Source: Pseudomonadota bacterium
GTDB taxonomy: Bacteria > Myxococcota > UBA9042 > PHBI01
NCBI GenBank assembly: GCA_005772945.1
Contig: SXIE01000274.1
Span: forward strand, 1 to 17,026
Reading direction: 5' to 3'
DNA: 17,026 bases
Below the pieces are notes generated by a model. It was not told the origin of the DNA and searched no databases. It worked only from the letters and a program-made list of their open reading frames with translations. Position numbers and translations under genes: made by a program. Below, in pieces: positions 7,825-13,819 of this stretch; the stretch's first letter is position 1; each line of letters starts with the position of its first letter.

Positions 7825-8050
7825 GGCGGGCTCCGAACGCGAGGGCGGGGCGCGGGGATTCCCCGGGCCGGGATCGCTGCCTGAGTTGAGACCCGATCGG
7901 TGGACGAGGTCAACCGGCCGGGCGGCGAGAGGGCGCGAGAGGCCGCGAGCGGTCGCGCGACGAAACATACCGAATCGTTGCGGCGCATCCGGCGGCCAGG
8001 TGTCGAACTCGGCGAACCCCACCTCATCGCCCACGGAGGCCGTTGTGATT
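7825..8050. promoter_or_regulatory. Divergent promoter region between CsgG-like and cytochrome-like genes
   Basis: These 226 non-coding bases separate two divergent starts. GGAGG at 8036-8040 serves the plus-strand gene. An imperfect GTTGA/TCAAC dyad spans 7884-7914 but is weak. I could not pick sigma-70 boxes with confidence. Longer frames crossing this region on both strands lack protein-like composition. Confidence 0.45.
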
Positions 8051-8647
8051 GTGAAGCTTCAGCTGCTCGAAGTCTCGTCCGTTCTCTGCGTCGCGTTCGC
8101 CGTGCCGGCCTGCGACGACTACGACGCGTATCCCGACGGCGTCCCGAGCGCCTCGGGGGCGAGCGGCGTGCCCTGCGTGATGCCGACGGACATGGTCGCG
8201 CCCGCGAGCCCGGAGCTCCTTCCGGACCCGGTTCCGGAGTCGTTCTGGGGCGCCGAGACGTACGACCCGAATGGCCTGCCGGCGACGATGCCCCCGAGCG
8301 GTCATCACATGGGGATGACCTGCATGCCCTGTCACAGCACCGGGAGCGACGACGTCGACGCGCGTGACCTCCCCTGGGCCTTCGCCGGCACGGTCCGACA
8401 GTCCCCGGGCGGTCCCGGCCAGGGCAACGTCCAGATCGGGATACGCAACGGCGGCCTCTTTTTCGTCACGTACACGTCGTCGGGCGGGCACTTCTGGCTC
8501 CCGAGCGGGCCCACCAGCTGGGCGGGCGCCGAGGTGCGCATGCGCAACGGCGCGGGCGAGCGCGTGATGGCTCCGCGCGCAGACATGGTCGGGGACTGCA
8601 ACGAATGCCACGGCCCGGCGAACAAGAACCTGGTCGCCCCCGAATGA
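8051..8647 (+). CDS. Putative lipoprotein with two c-type haem motifs
   Basis: This 198-residue protein begins MKLQLLEVSSVLCVAFAVPAC, a short hydrophobic signal ending in a lipobox-like VPAC with Cys21 as the candidate lipid site. Pro at -2 is unusual for a lipobox. Two CxxCH motifs, CMPCH (91-95) and CNECH (183-187), indicate two covalently bound haems in the periplasm or at a membrane surface. His85, His86 or Met residues nearby could be distal ligands. The region between contains GGHFWLPSGP and reads like a beta-rich core. The GTG at 8051 lies ten bases after GGAGG; a GTG at 8045 is possible but only four bases away. No known cytochrome family was recognised. Electron transfer or a structural haem role is inferred only from the motifs. 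Confidence 0.72.
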   Translation: MKLQLLEVSSVLCVAFAVPACDDYDAYPDGVPSASGASGVPCVMPTDMVAPASPELLPDPVPESFWGAETYDPNGLPATMPPSGHHMGMTCMPCHSTGSDDVDARDLPWAFAGTVRQSPGGPGQGNVQIGIRNGGLFFVTYTSSGGHFWLPSGPTSWAGAEVRMRNGAGERVMAPRADMVGDCNECHGPANKNLVAPE

Positions 8648-8669
8648 CGCGCTCGGGTGGCGCCGCGGC

Positions 8670-9416
8670 TCACTCCACGACGAAGTCCTGCGGCAGGCTC
8701 AGCGCGCCGCAACGGCCGCTCGACGGGGAGTAGACGGTCAACGCGCGGGTGCCCGCGGTCGCGAGCGCGCTCGCCGGTACGACGGCCGTGAGGTCGTAGG
8801 CCGAGTGGACCGTCGTGGCGAGCGAGCTCCCGTCGAACCATACCTCGGAGTCGGCCATGAAGCCGTCGCCCGTCAGCGCGATGGTTGTGTCGCCCGCGCC
8901 GGCCGCGACCTGCCCGGGGGTGCTCTCGTAGATGAGCGCGGCGATGAGCACGTTGAAGGCCTCGCCGCACTCCGTGCGCCCCTGCCACGTGACGCACAAT
9001 GGACCGGTCGTGGCGCCGCGGGGGACGACGACCTCGAGCAGGAACGCGTCGTCTGCGACGAGGACCGCGCTGCCGCCGATCGTCACTTCGCAGGCGCCGC
9101 TCGCGCTGCACCCGCTCGGGTCGAAGGCGGTGAGGATCCTCACGTGGGTGCCGGCGGCGCCCTGGCTTGGGCCGAAGCGGCTCACCAGGTAGGGCGGGGC
9201 GTCGGCCGGAATGGCGACCGGGTGCGCGGCGGCGAGCGGCAGGAAGTCGTCGTCGCCAAGGACGCGCTCGGCCAGCGCGCCGTCGACGGGTGGCGACACA
9301 GCGAGTTTTGATGCGGATGCCGAGCCCTCGGCGACCCCGGCCTCCAGCGCCCCATCGCAGGCGACGAATGCGAACGATGCACACAGCGACACAAGCAACG
9401 GCACGGACCCACGCAT
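8670..9416 (-). CDS. IPT/TIG-domain lipoprotein
   Basis: This 248-residue protein starts MRGSVPLLVSLCASFAFVAC, a signal peptide ending in lipobox FVAC with Cys20 as the lipid site. It ends with two immunoglobulin-like IPT/TIG modules. The first starts near residue 76 with PYLVSRFGPSQGAAGTHVRI and contains a Cys pair (CSASGAC). The second starts with YESTPGQVAAGAGDTTIALTGDGF and has a VWFDG strand. Such domains usually mediate surface binding or build extracellular stalks. The ATG at 9416 has a GGAGG site six bases upstream, supporting this start over in-frame upstream codons. It is transcribed divergently from the LysR gene, which is the obvious candidate regulator. The ligand is unknown. Confidence 0.82.
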   Translation of the reverse strand: MRGSVPLLVSLCASFAFVACDGALEAGVAEGSASASKLAVSPPVDGALAERVLGDDDFLPLAAAHPVAIPADAPPYLVSRFGPSQGAAGTHVRILTAFDPSGCSASGACEVTIGGSAVLVADDAFLLEVVVPRGATTGPLCVTWQGRTECGEAFNVLIAALIYESTPGQVAAGAGDTTIALTGDGFMADSEVWFDGSSLATTVHSAYDLTAVVPASALATAGTRALTVYSPSSGRCGALSLPQDFVVE

Positions 9417-9455
9417 GACGGACCTCCGGTCGAGTTGAGAGACCCTTCCGGTGTA

Positions 9456-9476
9456 CCTGCGGCGGCGAACCGCAGG
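9456..9476. promoter_or_regulatory. Perfect inverted repeat CCTGCGG-N7-CCGCAGG
   Basis: Seven-base arms at 9456-9462 and 9470-9476 are exactly complementary around a seven-base centre. The site lies about midway between the divergent starts of the TIG lipoprotein and the LysR gene. It could be the LysR recognition site or a short RNA hairpin. The sequence shows the dyad; regulator binding is inferred from position. Confidence 0.5.
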
Positions 9477-9499
9477 AATGCACACAAACGCACCGCGAA

Positions 9500-9515
9500 T
9501 GTGCAACGATGCACA
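9500..9515. promoter_or_regulatory. Perfect 16-bp palindrome TGTGCA-ACGA-TGCACA before the LysR start
   Basis: Six-base arms flank ACGA, and the site ends three bases before the LysR ATG at 9519, where a Shine-Dalgarno sequence would be expected but none is seen. The half-site TGCACA recurs at 9479-9484 and at 9378-9383, the latter inside the divergent lipoprotein's signal-peptide codons. Autorepression by the LysR protein, or a hairpin limiting its translation, are both possible. Confidence 0.5.
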
Positions 9516-9518
9516 ACT

Positions 9519-10436
9519 ATGAACTGGGATGATCTTCGCTTCGTGGTTGCCGTCGCCCGCCATGGTTCGCTGCTGCGCGCCGCCAAAGAGCTCGCGGTGG
9601 AGCACACCACCGTCGGCCGGCGCATCGCTTCGGCCGAGCGCGCGCTAGGCGCCAAGCTCTTTGCGCGCAGTACGACCGGCCTCGTCTTGACCTCCGAGGG
9701 CGAGGAGCTGCTCGCGCCGCTCCAGCGCGTCGAGGACGCCGTGACCGCGCTCGAGCGTCGCGCGAGCGCGGAGCAGAGCGAGCTGGTGGGCACGGTGAAA
9801 GTGACGGCGCCGGAGAGCTTTGGCATCGCCTGGCTCGCGCCGCGGCTGGCGTCCTTCGCGCGCGCGCACCCGGGGCTGCATATCGATCTGGATCCGAGCG
9901 GCAGGATCCGCGACCTCGGGCGGCGCGAGGCCGAGATCGCGGTGCGCTTCTTCCGCTCGACGGACGCGGCGCTGGTCGTGCGGCGGGTCGCCGAGGTGGT
10001 CCACGGCCTCTACGCTGCACGCTCGTACCTTGCGCGCTATCCGCTGCGCAGCCCGAGCGAGCTCGTCGATCGGCCACTCCTCAACGGGCCACCGGGCGAC
10101 GCCGAGACGATCTGGTTCGCGAAGCTCGCGGGCGGGACGCGCCCGATCTTCACGAGCCCGCTGTCCTTGGTGCTCGTCGGGGCCGCGAAGGCCGGCGCAG
10201 GGATCGCCGTCCTGCCGCGCTACCTCGGCGACGCCGAGCCCGAGCTGACGTACCTCCCCATGCCCGACGAGCCGCGCGACGCGCTCTGGCTCACGGTCCA
10301 CCGGGACCTGCGCGCGACGCCGCGGGTGCGCGCGGTGCTCGACTTCCTAGTCGCGGAGTTCCAGCGCGATCGGGTCGGGCTGCGCGGTCAGTCCGGTTCG
10401 GCCGGGGGCGCGGTCTCCTTCGCGATGACGAGGTAA
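9519..10436 (+). CDS. LysR-family transcriptional regulator
   Basis: This 305-residue protein has the LysR winged helix-turn-helix at residues 1-62, with MNWDDLRFVVAVARHGSLLRAAKEL, then HTTVGRRIASAERALGAKLF and TGLVLTSEGEELL. The effector domain runs from about 88 to 295 and contains LVGTVKVTAPESFGIAWLAPRL and GAKAGAGIAVLPRYLGD. The family binds a small ligand and usually controls a divergent gene and itself, here the TIG lipoprotein. The ATG at 9519 gives the canonical N-terminus. No clear Shine-Dalgarno precedes it, and a 16-bp palindrome sits there instead. Its last 49 bases overlap the end of the convergent repeat-protein gene. The ligand is unknown. Confidence 0.93.
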   Translation: MNWDDLRFVVAVARHGSLLRAAKELAVEHTTVGRRIASAERALGAKLFARSTTGLVLTSEGEELLAPLQRVEDAVTALERRASAEQSELVGTVKVTAPESFGIAWLAPRLASFARAHPGLHIDLDPSGRIRDLGRREAEIAVRFFRSTDAALVVRRVAEVVHGLYAARSYLARYPLRSPSELVDRPLLNGPPGDAETIWFAKLAGGTRPIFTSPLSLVLVGAAKAGAGIAVLPRYLGDAEPELTYLPMPDEPRDALWLTVHRDLRATPRVRAVLDFLVAEFQRDRVGLRGQSGSAGGAVSFAMTR

Positions 10437-13400
10437 TGGAGCGTCACCCCGCCGAGCGCGGCCCCCGAAGGCGCAAACGACTTGATCTCGAAGCCGGTGT
10501 AGCGGCCATCGGCGTCGCGGATGAAGCGCGCGATCTGCACGAACGCGAGCTCGGCGCCCTCCACCGTGAGCGCGACGACGGGCTTGGCGTACCCGAGCGC
10601 GTGCGCGAACATGACGGTCGCCAGGCCCGTCGTGCCCGTCGTATTCGTCGTGCCCGTCGTGGTCGTCCCGGCAAGCGAGTCGTCGCGGATCGCTACGACG
10701 TCTGCGGTGACCTCGATGCCGCGCTCGGTCCGCGTGATCGCGCCATCGCGCGAACGACTGCACGTCGTGCTGGCGCCGTCGTCATCCCACCACCCGGGGT
10801 TCACGAACACCAGGACATGCCCAGGGGTCTTGGCGCTGAAAGCGTCGAGCGCGAAGCCGACGATCATACCAGGCGCCGTGGCCTTCATCCCGATCCCGGG
10901 AACCGTCGACGCCGTGATCGGATCGCCAGGCGCGATCGCGCCGTTCTCGGTCGACAAGATCGCCGCCACGCGGCCGTTGAGCGCGAGCGGTAGCGGGTGG
11001 TCCGCCTCTCGGATGTTATACCCGATCACGTTGAAGTCGGTGGCCTTGGTCGGGTCCGACACGACCCCGACGAGCCCGCGTGCGTAGGGCGCCGTGGCCT
11101 TGACGAGCTGCCGCAGGTGGTCGCCGTCCGTGGTCGTGACCTCGATTTCGCCGAGCGTGACGAGGTCGCCCGCCACGACGTCCGCCGCCATCGGGTAGTT
11201 CTCGGCGTAGTCGGCTGCCGGCGTGTTCGAGCAATCGCGGATCTCGTAGAGCACGCCGGCCGACGGCGCACTGGCATTGGCCAAGCTGGAGCACAGCGCG
11301 GTGGTGCTCGCCGTGGCGCTCAACGTCATCGCGACCATCGACCCGGCGCGCAGCCGCTCGATGCCCCCGGCCGTGAGGCCCAGCGTGTCGGCGCTCGGAT
11401 GGAAGAGGCCGGTGTTCGGATCGGCGGCGCTGCCGAAGGTCAGGATCGGCGCTGATGCAGTGCCATCACCGTCGATGTAGGTGGCCGTGGTCGCATGGAG
11501 GCGAAGGATATCGTCCGCGGCGCTGGACTCTCCGATCCAAACGCCGCTGCCGTCCCCGAAACGGATGATCTTGTCGACGAGCGCCGAGGCGTTCCCGCCG
11601 ATCCGAACCGTCGCGCCGTTGTCGCCGGGGTTCTTGATGTGCAGCGTCGAGTCCGGGGTGCTCGTGCCGAGGCCGGCGAGGCCATTGGCCTGCACCATCC
11701 AGGCGGGCGCCACGCTGACGTCGAGCACGCTCATCTCCAAGACGGGAACCACCTGCACGAGGTAGGGGTGCGAGGACGAGCTCGTGCCGTAGCGTCCGCG
11801 CGTGACCCCCAGGAACTGGGTCCCGTTGGTGCTGGTGTAGGTGACCAGCTCGTTCTCGAGGCGCAGCGTCCCACCGCTGGCCGCGAATCCCGTCGTGGAG
11901 GCGACGTTGATGGTAGTCGTGTTGGCGCCGAGCGGATTGTCGTTGAGGCTCGCATAGCCGCTCGTCGGGCTCTTGCCGAAGACGGGTCTGATCTTGCTCC
12001 CATCAATGCCGGCCGCGCCGTTCACCTTCGCGTCGGTGATGGCGCCGCTCGCGATCGTGGTCGTGCCGGCCGCGCTCATCGTGACGTCCCCGTCGACGTC
12101 CTGCGTGACCCAGGCCGCGCCGCTGCCGATGAGGAGATTGCCGCTCGTCGGGGTCGCGGTTCCCAAGGTGGCTCCGTTGATCTTCTGGACGGTCGGCGCC
12201 GTCCCCGTGCCGCTCAGGTCTCCACCCCACGCGGTGCTCGTGGTCAGCGCCGTCGCGGAGGCCTGGTAGCCGGCGCAGATGCTGCCTGTCGTGCAGATCG
12301 TGCCGTTCTCGCTGGGCAGCGCGATGGTGTTGTCGCCAGCGGTTGGCTCGATGACGGTGAGCAGGGTCTCGATACCGTCGACCGAGGCCCCCTCGAAGAT
12401 GATGCCACCCTTGCCGCCGTTGTCTTGCGAATCGAAGATGGACTGCCCGGCCGTCAGCGAGTTGCTGTTCAGCCTGTCGCCATAGGCGAGCGCGAGCGTG
12501 AGCACCGCCCCCTCCGAGCCCGCCGCGCCGCCCGTGAGCCCCAACCCGGTCGCGAGCGATTGCACGTAGTTGCCGACCGTGTCGGTCCCGAGCGCCACCG
12601 CGTTGGCGGCCACGGTCGGCGAGGCTCCGGTGCCCGTGAGGTCGCCGCCCCACGCGGTGCTGGTGACGAGCGCCGTCGCCGATGGCTGATAGCCGCTGCA
12701 GATGCTGCCCGTCGTGCAGACGGTGCCGCTCTCGCTCGGCAACGCGATCACGTTGTCCCCGCCGACCGGTTCGTTCACCGTCAGGAGGGTCTCGATGCCG
12801 TCGACGCCGACGCCCTCGAAGAGGATGCCGCCCTTGCCGGCGTTGTCCGCCGAGTCGAAGACGCACTGCCCGGACGTCAACGCGTTGGCGTTGAGTTGGT
12901 TGGCGTAGCTGAGAGAGAGCGTGAGGATCGCGCCCTCGGAGCCGGCCGCGCCGCCGCTGAGGCCGGTCCCGCTCGCGAGCGATTGGACGTAGTTGCCGGT
13001 CGTGTCGGTCGTGAGCGCCACGGCGTTGGGTGCGACGGTCGGTGAGGCGCCCGTGCCGCTCAGATCGCCGCTCCAAGCGACGCTCGTCGTCAGCGCCGTG
13101 GCGGCCGATTGGTAGCCGCTGCAGATGCTTCCGGTCGTGCAGACGGTGCCGCTCTCGTCGGGCAGGGTGATGGTGCGATCGGCCGTCGGGTTCGCCACGG
13201 TGAGCAGGGTCTCGAACGCGTCCGACGCGCTGCCTTCGCACAGGAGGCCGCCGAGTCCGGCGCCTTCACTGGCGTCGAACTCGCACTGCCCGCCGCCCAG
13301 TGTGTTGGAGGCCAAGCTGGCCGCGTAGCTGAGGCTCGTGAACGGACCGACCCAGTGGCCGGTGGCGTCGATGACCTCGCTGCCGCCGATGCTCACCGTC

Positions 13401-13819
13401 AGCGGGTGGATGTCGCCGGTCGCGTCGATCGCCGAGGCGGCGGCGACCACCCAACCGACCAGCCCGCGCGGCGTCATCTCGGGGTCGGTGCCGACCTTCA
13501 CGCCCAGGTAGAACGCCGAGCCGTCGAAGATGCCGTCGAGCGGCGTCACGGCACCGAGGTCGACCGAGAAGTAGCCGTCGATGATCTCGACCTCGTCCGT
13601 CTCGAACCAGACGGGAAAGCCGCCGGTCTCTTGCGTGTAGAGCGCAAAGACGATCGTCTCCGTGCCCGTCACCGGCAGGCCGTCGCCCGCGAAGAGACGT
13701 CCCTGTTGCGTGACAATCAGCGGCGCCGTGGCGTGGGCTGGGAGCGAGGCGACAAGCGCCCAGAGTGCGGCAAGCAGACGCAGACACGTTCCTCGTCCGG
13801 GTGGGTGCCAACGGTTCAT
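10388..13819 (-). CDS. Large secreted tail-fibre-like repeat protein
   Basis: This 1143-residue protein starts with a signal peptide (LRLLAALWALVASLPAHA, about 13-30). The N-terminal domain (about 31-160) begins with a TQQGRLFAGDGLPVTG strand. Three tandem repeats of about 141 residues follow (162-545), each with FETLLTV or IETLLTV, a TI-x-LP-x-E-x-GT strand, a Cys pair in CTTGSIC, and GDLSGTG. Then comes a beta-rich region with LHIKNPGDNGATVRIGG, as in phage tail fibres. Next is a segment with ADYAENYPMAADVVAGD and PGDPITASTVPGIGMKAT, usually found next to peptidase S74 chaperones in such proteins; no S74 domain is seen here. A Thr/Gly-rich run (about 1052-1066) leads to a C-terminal domain. 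The ATG overlaps the preceding stop by ATGA, so translation is coupled. It is probably a trimeric surface fibre or adhesin; function unproven. Confidence 0.85.
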   Translation of the reverse strand: MNRWHPPGRGTCLRLLAALWALVASLPAHATAPLIVTQQGRLFAGDGLPVTGTETIVFALYTQETGGFPVWFETDEVEIIDGYFSVDLGAVTPLDGIFDGSAFYLGVKVGTDPEMTPRGLVGWVVAAASAIDATGDIHPLTVSIGGSEVIDATGHWVGPFTSLSYAASLASNTLGGGQCEFDASEGAGLGGLLCEGSASDAFETLLTVANPTADRTITLPDESGTVCTTGSICSGYQSAATALTTSVAWSGDLSGTGASPTVAPNAVALTTDTTGNYVQSLASGTGLSGGAAGSEGAILTLSLSYANQLNANALTSGQCVFDSADNAGKGGILFEGVGVDGIETLLTVNEPVGGDNVIALPSESGTVCTTGSICSGYQPSATALVTSTAWGGDLTGTGASPTVAANAVALGTDTVGNYVQSLATGLGLTGGAAGSEGAVLTLALAYGDRLNSNSLTAGQSIFDSQDNGGKGGIIFEGASVDGIETLLTVIEPTAGDNTIALPSENGTICTTGSICAGYQASATALTTSTAWGGDLSGTGTAPTVQKINGATLGTATPTSGNLLIGSGAAWVTQDVDGDVTMSAAGTTTIASGAITDAKVNGAAGIDGSKIRPVFGKSPTSGYASLNDNPLGANTTTINVASTTGFAASGGTLRLENELVTYTSTNGTQFLGVTRGRYGTSSSSHPYLVQVVPVLEMSVLDVSVAPAWMVQANGLAGLGTSTPDSTLHIKNPGDNGATVRIGGNASALVDKIIRFGDGSGVWIGESSAADDILRLHATTATYIDGDGTASAPILTFGSAADPNTGLFHPSADTLGLTAGGIERLRAGSMVAMTLSATASTTALCSSLANASAPSAGVLYEIRDCSNTPAADYAENYPMAADVVAGDLVTLGEIEVTTTDGDHLRQLVKATAPYARGLVGVVSDPTKATDFNVIGYNIREADHPLPLALNGRVAAILSTENGAIAPGDPITASTVPGIGMKATAPGMIVGFALDAFSAKTPGHVLVFVNPGWWDDDGASTTCSRSRDGAITRTERGIEVTADVVAIRDDSLAGTTTTGTTNTTGTTGLATVMFAHALGYAKPVVALTVEGAELAFVQIARFIRDADGRYTGFEIKSFAPSGAALGGVTLHYLVIAKETAPPAEPD
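12185..13336 (-). repeat. Three tandem in-frame repeats of about 141 codons
   Basis: The units start at 13336, 12916 and about 12493. The CTTGSIC block recurs exactly 423 bases apart between units 1-2 and 2-3, while the start-to-start distance of units 1-2 is 420 because unit 1 lacks one codon. Unit 3 follows the pattern to about GTAPTV and then diverges into QKINGATLG. The protein repeats are clear and the DNA has drifted, so the duplication is old or under selection. Confidence 0.9.

Noticed and set aside
10620..10668. GTCGTGCCC-type short direct repeats as a possible regulatory or CRISPR-like array
   Set aside because: They are in frame and encode the Thr/Gly-rich linker of the fibre protein. 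There are no spacers of constant length.
11495..13045. 516-residue open frame on the plus strand within the repeat region
   Set aside because: It is antisense to the fibre gene and repeats only because that gene repeats. The sense frame has the signal peptide and beta-strand pattern.
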